DNA of 64,000 bases from RHKX01 sp963823275 (GTDB taxonomy: Bacteria > Actinomycetota > Thermoleophilia > Solirubrobacterales > 70-9), in NCBI GenBank assembly GCA_963823275.1, contig CAWGKW010000001.1, positions 124,001-188,000 of the forward strand, written 5' to 3'. The position numbers were made by a program, and so were the translations under genes. This document shows positions 45,613-54,605 of the stretch, in pieces (positions within the stretch are counted from its first letter, which is position 1; every line of letters starts with the position of its first letter). The notes beneath the pieces are model-generated. The model was given only the letters and a program-made list of their open reading frames with translations, searched no databases and was not told where the DNA came from.

Positions 45613-46437
45613 GTGCCAACCGTCCCTATCAGGTCTCCCCGATCCCAGTTTGCCGGGATCGTCGGCGTGATCTCATCAGTGGCGATCCTCGCGACCCTGG
45701 CCGCGTGCGGGGGCGGGGAGTCCGGCGACGGCTTCGCGGCGGAGGCCGATGCGATCTGCGTGGAGTCGACCCGGGAGCAGGCTGAGATCGGCCTGGCTGC
45801 GGGGCGAAGCGAGGATCTTGGGGACACCGCCGAGCGCATGTCGAAGCTGGCTGAGTCCAGTGCGGGCTCGGTCGAGCAGTTCGAGGAGCTGACGCCTCCG
45901 GACGAGTCCGCCGACACTTGGTCGGATTACCTCGGGAACCGCCGTCAGGCAGTTGATCTGGTCGAGCAGCGCGCCGCGGCCGCCGAGCAGGGAGACACCC
46001 AGGCGGTGGACGGGGCTGCCCTGGAACTCCAGCGGCTCCTGGTCGACCGGGACGCCCTTGCCGAGGAACTCGGACTGGAGTCATGTGCCCGGATCCTTCC
46101 CGCCGACGATGAGGAACGGGTGCGCGAGGCGGTGGAGCTCGCTTCGATCTCCGGCGACGGCCGGCGGGTCTGCGAGGAGGTGGTCGCGAACGTCTACCTT
46201 GAGGCTGAGTTCGCCGGCAACGTTGAGCGGTGCGTCCGCGCGCAGAGCCGTGCCCAGCGATCGAAGTCGGTCGAGTTTCGCGACGTCTACGGTGTCGCCG
46301 AGGTCCTTGCGACCGCCGAGGTCGAGCTTGTCGGGGGAGCATTGGACGGTCAGTCCGCAACCGTCCAGCTGACCTACGAGGAGGGCAGCTACCGGATCTT
46401 CGAGGTCTCTACCGGATCCGCCTCGGCCGACGGCTAA
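45613..46437 (+). CDS. Putative lipoprotein, helical
   Basis: The GTG start at 45613 gives 274 residues. A hydrophobic stretch ends in the lipobox LAAC followed by GGGES, so it is probably membrane-anchored by lipid. The mature part is acidic and mostly helical (ADAICVESTREQAEIG, VEQFEELTPPDESADTW, EELGLESC), with a later region VCEEVVANVYLEAEF and a final beta part. The EELTPPDE pattern with regular Cys pairs resembles other small actinobacterial lipoproteins of unknown role. A longer reading frame upstream overlaps the previous gene and is less likely. Confidence 0.65.
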   Translation: MPTVPIRSPRSQFAGIVGVISSVAILATLAACGGGESGDGFAAEADAICVESTREQAEIGLAAGRSEDLGDTAERMSKLAESSAGSVEQFEELTPPDESADTWSDYLGNRRQAVDLVEQRAAAAEQGDTQAVDGAALELQRLLVDRDALAEELGLESCARILPADDEERVREAVELASISGDGRRVCEEVVANVYLEAEFAGNVERCVRAQSRAQRSKSVEFRDVYGVAEVLATAEVELVGGALDGQSATVQLTYEEGSYRIFEVSTGSASADG

Positions 46438-46458
46438 GACCTGGCGCCCCCCGCCCGC

Positions 46459-46464
46459 TAGCCT
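46459..46464 (+). promoter_or_regulatory. -10-like TAGCCT before prfB
   Basis: TAGCCT ends 9 nt before the prfB ATG at 46474. The sequence from the hexamer to the ATG closely resembles that before the gene at 60887, where TAGCCT is also 9 nt upstream. No -35 box is clear. Confidence 0.38.
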
Positions 46465-46473
46465 CCGTCCCCG

Positions 46474-47590
46474 ATGACCGAGGCGCCTGAGACCAACGCC
46501 CGCATCGCGGAGGTCCGCGAGCAGTTGACCCTGCTCCGGGACTACCTTTGACCCGGATCAGCTGAGGGCCGAGGTAGCGAGACTCGAGGGGGAGATGCAG
46601 GCACCCGGCTTCTGGGACGACCAGGAGCGGGCCGCGAAGACTTCGGCCGTGCATACGCGCGCCAAGCGCAAGATCGAACTCTGGGAAGGGATCTCCTCCG
46701 ACGCGGACGACCTCGCGGATCTCGCCGAGATGGCCTCCGAGGACGAGGAGATGGCCGCCGAGCTCGAGGAGCAACTGGAGTCGATCGAGTCCCGCCTCGC
46801 CGAGCTCGAGGAGCAGCGTCTGTTCAGCGGCGAACACGACGCCGGCGATGCGCTCGTCACGGTGCGCTCGGGAGCCGGAGGCACCGACTCCCAGGACTGG
46901 GCGGAGATGCTGCTGCGCATGTACCTGCGGTGGGCCGAGTCACGGGGTTTCGAGGTCGAGATGAAGGAGGCCTCCGAGGGGGAGGAGGCCGGGCTGAAGT
47001 CCGCCACCTTCCTCGTCCGGGGTGAGAACGCCTACGGGTTGTTCTCCGCCGAGCGGGGGGTCCACCGGCTCGTTCGGATCTCGCCGTTCGATTCGCAGTC
47101 CCGCCGCCACACGGCCTTCGCCCAGCTGGAGGTCTCCCCGCTGGTCTCCGACGACATCGAGGTCGAGCTCGACGAGTCCGACATCAGAGTCGACACCTAC
47201 CGGGCTTCGGGAGCGGGCGGCCAGCACGTCAACAAGACCGACTCGGCGGTTCGCCTCACCCACACCCCCACCGGGATCGTCGTCCAGTGCCAGAACGAGC
47301 GCTCACAGACGCAGAACAAGGCGACCGCCATGCAGATGCTCCGGGCCCGGCTGATCGCCGAGGAGGAGCGCAAGCGGGAGGAGGAGCTGGCGACCGCGCG
47401 AGGGGAGCAGAAGGCCGTCGAGTGGGGCTCTCAGATCCGCAGCTACACCCTCCATCCGACGACGCGGGTCAAAGATCACCGGACCGGACACGAGGCAGGT
47501 GATGCCCAGCGCGTCCTCGACGGAGATCTCGACGGCTTCGTCCGCGAGTATCTGCTCCAGGCCGCCGCCTCCGACCAAGCACCGGCATGA
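46474..47590 (+). CDS. prfB: Peptide chain release factor 2, with programmed +1 frameshift
   Basis: RF2 ends translation at UGA and UAA. The first 25 codons (MTEAPETNARIAEVREQLTL...) run to an in-frame TGA at 46549. A +1 shift at CTTTGAC reads on as DPDQLRAEVARLEGEMQAPG, the normal RF2 sequence. The tripeptide SPF in RISPFDSQSRR confers UGA specificity and GAGGQHVNKTDSAVR carries the catalytic GGQ. Joined length is 371 residues. Low RF2 lets the shift occur, so the gene is autoregulated. Its stop overlaps the nadC start (ATGA). Confidence 0.97.
46546..46552 (+). promoter_or_regulatory. RF2 programmed frameshift site CTTTGAC
   Basis: CTT TGA C is the classical slip site: the tRNA on CTT moves to TTT while TGA waits for RF2. 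The internal Shine-Dalgarno stimulator of E. coli (AGGGGG) is not clear here; only CTCCGGGAC precedes it. Confidence 0.93.
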
Positions 47591-48438
47591 GCGTCGACGG
47601 AGCCGTGACCGAGTTGGTCGCCCGCGCCCTTGCCGAGGACCTCGGCGACGGCGACCGGACGACCGACGCCACGGTCCCCGCCGCGACGCCGGCGAGGGCC
47701 AGGATCTTCCAGAAGGAGCCGGGCGTCGTCTTCGGTCTCGACGCCGCGGCCGAGGCCTTTCGGTTGACCCGTGCCGGCGACCTCGACAAGCTCGTGGTCG
47801 AGGGCACCTGGGCCGACTCCGTCCCGAGGCAGGTCGCCTTGATCGCCGGGCCCGCCCGGGCGCTGCTGGCGGGTGAGCGCGTGGCGCTCAACCTGCTCGG
47901 CCACCTCTCGGGCGTGGCGACGCTGACCGCGCGGTTCGTGGAGGCGTCCCGGTCGGAGGGAGGGACCGCCGTCATCCTCGATACCCGCAAGACCACGCCG
48001 CTTCTGCGTGCGCTCGAAAAGGCCGCCGTCCGCGCCGGCGGCGGCCAGAACCACCGGATGGGACTCTTCGACGCGATTCTGATCAAGGAGAACCACGTCG
48101 CCATCGCCGGGGGCCTCGGGGAGGCGGTCGCCCGCGCCCGGGCCGCTCATCCGGAGATGCCGGTCGAGGTCGAATGCCGCAACGCCGAAGAGGTCGCCGC
48201 CGCCCTGGCAACCGGGGCGTCCCGCCTGCTGCTCGACAACATGGACCTCGACGGTCTGCGAGCTGCCGTCGCCGCCCGCGACGGGGCCGGCAGCTCCCCG
48301 GTCGCTCTCGAGGCCTCGGGCGGGGTCAGCCTCGAGACCGTCGGGGCGATCTCGGCGACCGGAGTCGACTACATCTCGGTCGGCGCCCTCACCCACTCGG
48401 CGCCGGCCCTCGACCTCTCGATGTTGCTGGAGGCGTGA
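47587..48438 (+). CDS. nadC: Quinolinate phosphoribosyltransferase
   Basis: NadC makes nicotinate mononucleotide from quinolinate and PRPP in NAD synthesis. The 283-residue product has ALAEDLGDGDRTTDA, ERVALNLLGHLSGVATLTA, DTRKTTPLLRALEKAAVRAG, GGQNHRMGLFDAILIKENH and VEVECRNAEEV, covering the substrate-binding Arg/Lys/His set. It overlaps the prfB stop by 4 nt. The nadA gene lies 1.1 kb downstream on the same strand; nadB is not in the window. Confidence 0.96.
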   Translation: MSVDGAVTELVARALAEDLGDGDRTTDATVPAATPARARIFQKEPGVVFGLDAAAEAFRLTRAGDLDKLVVEGTWADSVPRQVALIAGPARALLAGERVALNLLGHLSGVATLTARFVEASRSEGGTAVILDTRKTTPLLRALEKAAVRAGGGQNHRMGLFDAILIKENHVAIAGGLGEAVARARAAHPEMPVEVECRNAEEVAAALATGASRLLLDNMDLDGLRAAVAARDGAGSSPVALEASGGVSLETVGAISATGVDYISVGALTHSAPALDLSMLLEA

Positions 48439-48533
48439 CTACACGATCAGAGCCAGCGGAGGGAACCTACGGCGGATCACTCCGAAGCACCCCGGGACGA
48501 TCGACGAGATCGCCTGGGCCGCCCGTCCCTGAG

Positions 48534-49397
48534 CTACTTCAGCAGCCTCGACAGGCGACGATCCTTGAGCACCCGGCCCTCGGTCTGCTCCTTCGGGCAG
48601 TAGCAGGTGATGCGCTCGGCGTAGTGGACGGCGGCGATGATGTCGCCACAGCGGGGACACGGTTCGCCCTCGCGGCGGTGGACCTGAAGGGGCATGGGCA
48701 TCTTGTCGGGGATCCTGTCGCCGATCACCTCCTCGTAGCGGGCGATCGTGCGATCGAGGACGAGGAGGGCGGCCTGGAGCCGCTCGACCTCATCATCAGT
48801 CAGCTCCTCCCCCTTCTTGAAGGGGGAGAGGCGCGCCTCCCAGAGGATCTCGTCGACCCAGGAGCGACCGATCCCGGCGATCGTGCGCTGGTCGCGGAGC
48901 AGGGTGTGCAGATGGCGGGGCTGGTCGGTCAGCTTCGCGACCGCTTCGAGCGAGGGTTGGGGCCACGCCTCCGGGCCGAGGGTGGCGACCATCTCGTCCC
49001 CGGCGACGTCCCCGGTGGCCATCAGCTTCGCCCAGGCGCGCTGCTTGGTCCCGAACTCGCGCAGCCGCAGCTCCCGGCCGTCGGCGAGGCGGATCAGCAC
49101 CCGGGAGCTGCGGTCGCGCAGCTTGGCCCGCTCGTCGAACAGCTGCAATCGGCCCGCCGACATCATGTGGACCAGCAGCGCCAGCTCCCCCGATTCGCGG
49201 TTCCGGCCGAACTCGACCACCGGCATCTTGCCGACCCGCCAGACCCTCTGAACCTTCATCCCGACGATCGAATCCAGTGGCGGCTTGACGCTCTTGAGGG
49301 CAACCATCCCCGGCGCCAGGGCGGACTCGACCCGCGCACCCCTCAGGGCCTCGACGAGGCGACGGGCGGCGATCTCGACCTCGGGTAACTCCGGCAC
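48534..49397 (-). CDS. mutM: Formamidopyrimidine-DNA glycosylase (MutM/Fpg family)
   Basis: The 287-residue base-excision repair enzyme begins VPELPEVEIAARRLVEAL. The GTG is removed after translation so that Pro becomes the N-terminal nucleophile, with the following Glu. LALLVHMMSAGRLQ, the helix-two-turn-helix region (TIAGIGRSWVDEILWEA) and the C-terminal zinc finger with CPRCG and CYCPKEQTEGR follow. Start 49397 is fixed by the need for PELPE. A TACGCT hexamer lies 6 nt upstream. It is antisense between nadC and nadA. Confidence 0.94.
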   Translation of the reverse strand: MPELPEVEIAARRLVEALRGARVESALAPGMVALKSVKPPLDSIVGMKVQRVWRVGKMPVVEFGRNRESGELALLVHMMSAGRLQLFDERAKLRDRSSRVLIRLADGRELRLREFGTKQRAWAKLMATGDVAGDEMVATLGPEAWPQPSLEAVAKLTDQPRHLHTLLRDQRTIAGIGRSWVDEILWEARLSPFKKGEELTDDEVERLQAALLVLDRTIARYEEVIGDRIPDKMPMPLQVHRREGEPCPRCGDIIAAVHYAERITCYCPKEQTEGRVLKDRRLSRLLK

Positions 49398-49403
49398 CGG
49401 CGC

Positions 49404-49409
49404 AGCGTA
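49404..49409 (-). promoter_or_regulatory. -10-like TACGCT before mutM
   Basis: TACGCT ends 6 nt before the mutM GTG at 49397, which is fixed by the catalytic Pro. No Shine-Dalgarno sequence fits in the gap, making this one of the clearer candidates for a leaderless mRNA. Confidence 0.4.
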
Positions 49410-49580
49410 GATGAGCGCAGGCGGGCCTCGTTGGCGGATCGGCAATCGCGAAGGGGTTCGCCGACCGGGTCCCATCGCCCCTCGGCGGTAGACTCCGAGA
49501 TGTCATTCGCCCGTCCGACCGCACAGCGGCGGCCCGCGAAAATCAAGGATTAGACCGCCCGCGATGGGTGGGAGGCTTCG

Positions 49581-50630
49581 ATGCAGGAACTCCCGACAGT
49601 CCAAGCAGCCGCCCCGGCTCTGCCGGGCTCCTCAGGGGGCCTCAGCCCCGTCGAGATCGCCGAGCTCTCGGCCGAGGTCAAGGGGCTGGCCGAGGATCGC
49701 GACGCCGTGATCCTCGCTCACAACTACGAGCTTCCGGAGCTGCAGGACGTCGCCGACTACGTCGGTGATTCGCTCGGCCTCTCGCGCGCGGCGGCCGCCA
49801 CCGATTCCTCGGTGATCGCCTTCTGCGGCGTCCACTTCATGGCCGAGACCGCCTCGGTGCTCTCCCCGGGGAAGACCGTGCTGATCCCGGATCTCGGAGC
49901 CGGTTGCTCGCTCGCCGACTCGATCACGGCCGAGCAGCTGATCGCCTGGAAGGCGGAGCACCCGGGGGCGATGGTGGTCATGTACGTCAACACCTCCGCC
50001 GAGGTGAAGGCCGAGACCGACTACTGCTGCACCTCCTCGAACGCCGTCGACGTCGTCGATCACATCTGGCAGGAGCACGGGCCGGAGACGGAGATCCTGT
50101 TCGGCCCGGACATGTGGCTCGGCGCATTCGTCGAGCGCGAGACCGGCCTCATCGACGACCCCGAGCGGCGCGCGCGCTTCCACGTCTGGGACGGCGAGTG
50201 CCACGTCCACGCCGGCATCCGTCCCGACGACATCACCGAGATGCGCGCCGAGCACCCCGACGCCGAGTTCCTGATCCATCCCGAGTGCGGTTGTTCGACG
50301 CAGGCCATGGAGTACGTGGCATCCGGTGACGTCTCCAGCGCCGGCGTCCACATGCTCTCGACCTCGGGCATGCTCCAGCACGTCGAGCAGAACCCGACCG
50401 GCTCCTTCATCGTCGCCACCGAGACGGGGATGCTCTACCCGCTCGAGCAGGCCGCACCCGAGGCCGATCTGATCGCCGCGAACCGGATGGCCTTCTGCAA
50501 GTACATGAAGATGATCACCCTGCCGAAGTTGCGGGACTGCCTGCGCGACATGACCGGCGAGGTCAGGGTGCCGCCCGAGATCGCCGCCAGGGCGAGGATC
50601 CCGATCGAGCGGATGGTTGCCATCGGCTGA
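49581..50630 (+). CDS. nadA: Quinolinate synthase
   Basis: NadA condenses iminoaspartate and dihydroxyacetone phosphate to quinolinate using a [4Fe-4S] cluster. The 349-residue product has ILAHNYELPELQDVADYVGD, AFCGVHFMAETAS, HPECGCSTQAMEY and NRMAFCKYMK, giving the three cluster Cys. TDYCCTSSNAV is the middle domain signature. ATG 49581 follows GGGTGGGAGG at good spacing. The region 49440-49580 upstream shows no gene. Confidence 0.96.
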   Translation: MQELPTVQAAAPALPGSSGGLSPVEIAELSAEVKGLAEDRDAVILAHNYELPELQDVADYVGDSLGLSRAAAATDSSVIAFCGVHFMAETASVLSPGKTVLIPDLGAGCSLADSITAEQLIAWKAEHPGAMVVMYVNTSAEVKAETDYCCTSSNAVDVVDHIWQEHGPETEILFGPDMWLGAFVERETGLIDDPERRARFHVWDGECHVHAGIRPDDITEMRAEHPDAEFLIHPECGCSTQAMEYVASGDVSSAGVHMLSTSGMLQHVEQNPTGSFIVATETGMLYPLEQAAPEADLIAANRMAFCKYMKMITLPKLRDCLRDMTGEVRVPPEIAARARIPIERMVAIG

Positions 50631-50634
50631 GCGG

Positions 50635-51579
50635 TCAGGGCTGGTTGTTGGGAAGACGCTCGGCCAGGATTGCCAGCACCTCGCCGGTTACGGCTTCTCC
50701 GTTTCCCATCGCGCCGCTCGAGTACCGCCGGACCAGATAGCCCGCCCGCCCGAGGGTGATGTCGCGGGCATTGTCTCTGTCCCGCTGCTCGGGATTGAGA
50801 TGGTCGCCGCCGTCGGCCTCGACGACGAACCGGGCCTCGGGCCAGAGGAAGTCGACCTCGTAGCCGAGCAGCGGGACGTTGACCGCGGGGAGCGGGAGGC
50901 CGTGGTCACGGCAGGTGGTGAGCAGCAACCCCTCCAACCATGACCGCGTCTCGCTCAGCGGGAGGGGGAGCTCGGCGAGTAGTTGCCGAATCTTGCCGGC
51001 CCCCCTTCGATTCGGGGATGCCTCAAGGAGCTGGGCGAGGCGAGGGCGAATGGGCATATCGGAGCCCTCGGCCCTCTCGAAGGCTCGACGAGTCTGCAGT
51101 GAGGAGAGGGTTGAGGCCAGATCCCAGACGGTCCGGGCAGCTGTCGTGGTGGGGATCTGCAGCCGGGTCGTCGTGTCGCGGAAGTCGAGGTTGCGAGGAC
51201 GGTGGGTGACGATGCCCGGAACCTCGCGTCTCTTGCGGCCTTGGATCGATACGTGCAGAGCCAGCCGCTCGCGCCGGCTGATCAGGCCTTGCAGCTGCCC
51301 CGCTGAACCGTGGCTGAGGAAGGCACCTCGTCCGATGGCCAGGACGGCAGCGAGCCAGTGCCCCTCTTGGCTGATGACAGAGCGGCCGGTGGAGAACACT
51401 CCGCGATACCGGCGGAAGAGACGGCCACCGTCCACCCAGCGGTTGACCATCGATGCACTGAATCCCATCGCCAGGAGTTGATGGTGAGCGACGATTCCGT
51501 GCTGGCGCTCGGCCAGCACCATTACCCGGGTGGCCAGTGGGGCGTCTTGAGTCCGCATACCGGACTTAACCCCGCCCAC
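50635..51579 (-). CDS. wHTH plus DUF559 nuclease-like protein (AbiEi-like)
   Basis: The 314-residue product starts with a winged-helix part (LAERQHGIVAHHQLLAMGFS, VNRWVDGGRLFRRYRGVF), has a central domain with LSHGSAGQLQGL and IPTTTAARTVWDLAS, and ends in an endonuclease-like fold with YEVDFLWPEARFVVEADGGD, which contains the acidic D...ExD core. Proteins of this shape are often labelled type IV toxin-antitoxin AbiEi or DUF559, but no AbiEii-like toxin lies next to it. It converges with nadA with 4 nt between stops. A broken relative is at 44065-44385. Confidence 0.78.
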   Translation of the reverse strand: MGGVKSGMRTQDAPLATRVMVLAERQHGIVAHHQLLAMGFSASMVNRWVDGGRLFRRYRGVFSTGRSVISQEGHWLAAVLAIGRGAFLSHGSAGQLQGLISRRERLALHVSIQGRKRREVPGIVTHRPRNLDFRDTTTRLQIPTTTAARTVWDLASTLSSLQTRRAFERAEGSDMPIRPRLAQLLEASPNRRGAGKIRQLLAELPLPLSETRSWLEGLLLTTCRDHGLPLPAVNVPLLGYEVDFLWPEARFVVEADGGDHLNPEQRDRDNARDITLGRAGYLVRRYSSGAMGNGEAVTGEVLAILAERLPNNQP

Positions 51580-51642
51580 TGGGACGGCGCCCCCGCATAC
51601 GATCGCCTCACGCCACGATCGATGCAGAGCGGCCTGTCCCGG

Positions 51643-52692
51643 CTATTCGGCCTCGGGTTCCTGGTTGTGATCGAAGGCGGCGCGGCGGCTCGAGCCGATC
51701 GGGAGGCCGGCGGGTCGGCGGGACTCGTCGTTGAGATGACGGAGGCGCCGCTCCATGTACATGCGGCGTTGGATCATCAGGGTGAGGAGGCCGGCGACGA
51801 AGATCGAGCTGAGGTTGAGGACCAGCTGGAGGGTCGCCCCCCAGGCCGTCGCCCAGTCGGAGTAGGCGGCGGCGACGCCGATGTTCGAGGCGGCCGGAAC
51901 CGTTGCCACCGAGATCAGCACGCCGACGAGGGCGCTCGACTTCGCGGTGGTCAGGCTGAGCATCCCGACGACGCCGGCGGCCAGCGCGACGTAGACGGAG
52001 AAGAAGTCCGGGTTGGATATGAAGCGGACCAGCGAGTGGGAATCGAAGTCGATTTCCTCGGGAAGCTGGCCGATCCCCTTCAGAAGCAGGGTCATCAGGT
52101 ACGTGACGACGATGCCGAGCAGGAAGCCGTAGATGAGGGCCGCGGCAGAGCGGCGCACGAGTTTGCGGTTGCGGTTGACCAGAGCCACGCATACGCCGGC
52201 GATCGGACCGAAATCCGGGCCGACGACCATCGCCCCGATGATCAGGATCGGTTGGTTGAAATAGATACCGACGGCGGCGATCAGCATCGCCATGACCATG
52301 AAGATCAGGTAGCTGTTGGAGAGCTCGACGTTCTCGGAGGTGCGGGAGGAGACGTTCTCCCAGACCACTGGGTCGGAGCCGATGTCGTTCCGCCTTCGCC
52401 GGAAGGCCTGTTTGTTGCTGGCCGAGATCTCGGCATCCACCTCCTCGATCGCAATCGAGCCGTTGACGTCCACGTTGAGTTCGCGGAGGTCGGCGATCAG
52501 CAGGCTGACGTCGCGCCGGTTGACGTCGCAGAGGACGAGGTCTCCCTTTGGCTTGCTGGCGACGTTCTCGAGGTGGACCACGTTGAAGACCGAATCGGTT
52601 GCCTCGAGCAGTTCCAGCACGTGGTGGCATTCGGGGTTGGGGACGACGATCCTCAGGTGAACCACGTTCGGGATCGTATGGGGTGGCTCCAA
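51643..52692 (-). CDS. DUF389 membrane protein
   Basis: The 349-residue product has an N-terminal ferredoxin-like cytosolic domain (VVHLRIVVPNPECHHVLELL) and a membrane domain of about six helices containing QPILIIGAMVVGPDFGPIAG and LVGVLISVATVPAASNIGVA, the DUF389 signatures. The family's role is unknown. Some members are linked to osmotic or metal stress. Its divergent neighbour is ftsE with 159 nt between, where an AT-rich stretch holds likely promoters for both. Confidence 0.87.
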   Translation of the reverse strand: MEPPHTIPNVVHLRIVVPNPECHHVLELLEATDSVFNVVHLENVASKPKGDLVLCDVNRRDVSLLIADLRELNVDVNGSIAIEEVDAEISASNKQAFRRRRNDIGSDPVVWENVSSRTSENVELSNSYLIFMVMAMLIAAVGIYFNQPILIIGAMVVGPDFGPIAGVCVALVNRNRKLVRRSAAALIYGFLLGIVVTYLMTLLLKGIGQLPEEIDFDSHSLVRFISNPDFFSVYVALAAGVVGMLSLTTAKSSALVGVLISVATVPAASNIGVAAAYSDWATAWGATLQLVLNLSSIFVAGLLTLMIQRRMYMERRLRHLNDESRRPAGLPIGSSRRAAFDHNQEPEAE

Positions 52693-52755
52693 GCCCGAGC
52701 AGCGCAGTTTCGGTCAAGTGACTAGGGAACTATGTGCTTTATGTGAAGGTTTGCT

Positions 52756-52761
52756 TATGAT
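52756..52761 (+). promoter_or_regulatory. -10-like TATGAT upstream of the ftsEX operon
   Basis: TATGAT matches five of six -10 consensus bases and lies in the most AT-rich part of the divergent region, about 90 nt before the ftsE ATG. The matching -35 position (TGTGCT) is poor. Confidence 0.38.
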
Positions 52762-52851
52762 GTCGCCTTCGCACGACGCGACCTGCACGGCTCCGCCCAA
52801 GCGTTCAGCTCGGAGGAACGTCTCGGGCGCCGACGAAGGAGCATCACGATC

Positions 52852-53709
52852 ATGGCCAGAGCACGTACACGCAGCCGACTCCGCGCCCGCCGTTCGCGGA
52901 TGCCCGAGACGCATTCACGCCCGCAGCGTCCCCCGATCGTCGAGCTTCGCGACACGACGGTCGTCTATCCCGGCGGTCACGTCGGGCTCGAGCGGGTGTC
53001 GATCTCGATCGACCGAGGCGAGTTCGTGTTTCTCGTCGGCCCGACCGGGTGCGGCAAGTCGACCTTCATCAAGCTCCTGCTCCGCGACCTCGAGCCGGCC
53101 AGCGGCATGGTCTCGGTCGCCGGCAAGGACATCAACGACATGTCCCGCTCCAAGGTGCCGCAACTGCGGCGCCGGATCGGCACCGTCTTCCAGGACTTCA
53201 AGCTGCTCCCGAATCGGACGGTCTACGACAACGTCGGCTACGCGCTGCAGGTGACGGGCAGCCCGCGCTCGGAGATCAAGCGGCAGGTGCCCGAGATCCT
53301 GCGCATGGTCGGCCTCGGAGCCAAGATCCACAACTACCCCGACGAGCTCTCCGGCGGCGAGCAACAGCGCGTCTCCGTCGCCCGGGCCTTCGTCAGCCAT
53401 CCGCCGCTGCTGCTCGCCGACGAGCCGACCGGAAACCTCGACCCCGAGACGTCGATCGGGATCATGCAGCTGCTGTACCGGATCAACCGCACCGGCACCA
53501 CCGTCGTCGTCGTGACCCACGACCGCGAGATGGTCGACAAGATGCGCCGCCGCGTGATCCAGCTCTACGACGGCCGGGTGATCCGCGACCAGGCGGCCGG
53601 TATGTACGCCACCGACGAGGACACCTCGGAGTTCGGCGCCCGCGTGCGGTCCGAGCTCGGCGTCGTCCACGACAACGACGACTTCGACGACGACGGAGCC
53701 GCTCTGTGA
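52852..53709 (+). CDS. ftsE: Cell division ATP-binding protein FtsE
   Basis: The 285-residue ABC ATPase powers FtsX to control wall hydrolases at the septum. GPTGCGKSTFIKLLL is Walker A, FQDFKLLPNRTVYDNV the Q-loop with the FtsE-typical DFKLL, LSGGEQQRVSVARAF the signature and LLLADEPTGNLD Walker B. A basic N-terminal extension (ARARTRSRLRARR) and an acidic tail (DNDDFDDDG) are additions to the usual ~230 residues. ATG 52852 follows GAAGGAG. An internal ATG at 52900 is the alternative. The stop overlaps the ftsX GTG. Confidence 0.96.
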   Translation: MARARTRSRLRARRSRMPETHSRPQRPPIVELRDTTVVYPGGHVGLERVSISIDRGEFVFLVGPTGCGKSTFIKLLLRDLEPASGMVSVAGKDINDMSRSKVPQLRRRIGTVFQDFKLLPNRTVYDNVGYALQVTGSPRSEIKRQVPEILRMVGLGAKIHNYPDELSGGEQQRVSVARAFVSHPPLLLADEPTGNLDPETSIGIMQLLYRINRTGTTVVVVTHDREMVDKMRRRVIQLYDGRVIRDQAAGMYATDEDTSEFGARVRSELGVVHDNDDFDDDGAAL

Positions 53710-54605
53710 GCCGCTTCCTCTTCTTCCTCGGCGAGGCCTACCGGGCCCTGCGCCGCAACGCCGCGCCGTCGCTGGCCGCGATCGTGACGATCGCGGTGAC
53801 CGTGCTGCTGATCGGCGTGCTCGTCCCGGTCCTCGACGCCAGCGGCTCGAAGACCGACGACGTCCGCGATCAGCTCGAGCTCAAGGTCTTCCTGTTCGAC
53901 GACGCCAGCAACGGGGAGATCACCTCGCTTCAGGACCGGATCGGCACGATTCCGCACGTCGCCGACGTCGAGTACGTCTCGCCCGCGGCCGCGCTGAAGA
54001 TCCTCGAGGAGAAGCTTCAGGACAAGAGCCTGCTCGACCAGCTCAACACGAACCCGCTGCCGCCGGCCTTCAACGTCAAGCTCGACAGCCCCGACAACCT
54101 CGAGTCCGTGCAGACGGCGCTATCCCCGCCCGATTCGAGCGGCAAGCCCCAGCCGATCAGCGCCGCGATCGATGACATCGTGACCGGGGATCAGACTCAG
54201 CAGATCCGCGAGGTGACCAGCGCGGTCAAGATCCTGCTCGCCGTCATCGCGGTCCTGCTGGCAGTCGCTTCGCTCTTTCTGGTCGGCAACACGATCCGCC
54301 TTTCGATCTACGCCCGCCGCCGCGAGGTGGAGGTCATGCAGCTCGTCGGGGCGACCGATTGGTTCATCCGCTGGCCCTTCGTGATCGAGGGCCTCGTGGT
54401 CGGACTGTTCGGCGCGTTGATCGCAGTCGGCATACTGTTTCTCGGCAAGGTGACCATCGTTGACCCGCTGTCAGACAACTTCGCTTTGGTCGAGAATCTC
54501 AACACGATCTCCTTCGGACCCCTGGTCGCCGCATTGGTGACGGGCGCGATGGTGGTCGCGGCGCTTGGCAGCGGAGTGACGCTGCGCCGCTTCCTCCGCA
54601 TTTGA
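53706..54605 (+). CDS. ftsX: Cell division protein FtsX
   Basis: The 299-residue membrane partner of FtsE has an N-terminal helix (AAIVTIAVTVLLIGVLVPVL), an extracytoplasmic domain of ~160 residues (LELKVFLFDD, EYVSPAAALKILEEKL, PPAFNVKL), and three C-terminal helices with SIYARRREVEVMQLVGATD, the FtsX/MacB coupling motif. The outer domain binds a coiled-coil wall hydrolase in other bacteria. The GTG start at 53706 overlaps the ftsE stop as GTGA. Its own stop overlaps the next start. Confidence 0.95.
   Translation: MSRFLFFLGEAYRALRRNAAPSLAAIVTIAVTVLLIGVLVPVLDASGSKTDDVRDQLELKVFLFDDASNGEITSLQDRIGTIPHVADVEYVSPAAALKILEEKLQDKSLLDQLNTNPLPPAFNVKLDSPDNLESVQTALSPPDSSGKPQPISAAIDDIVTGDQTQQIREVTSAVKILLAVIAVLLAVASLFLVGNTIRLSIYARRREVEVMQLVGATDWFIRWPFVIEGLVVGLFGALIAVGILFLGKVTIVDPLSDNFALVENLNTISFGPLVAALVTGAMVVAALGSGVTLRRFLRI

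Noticed and set aside
46549..46551. In-frame stop near the start of prfB as a sequencing error
   Set aside because: It is exactly the CTTTGAC programmed frameshift site of RF2, unlike the other frame breaks in the window.
49440..49580. Possible NAD+-sensing riboswitch upstream of nadA
   Set aside because: No conserved NAD+ aptamer motifs or long paired stems were recognised. The leader is short and carries an ordinary ribosome-binding site.
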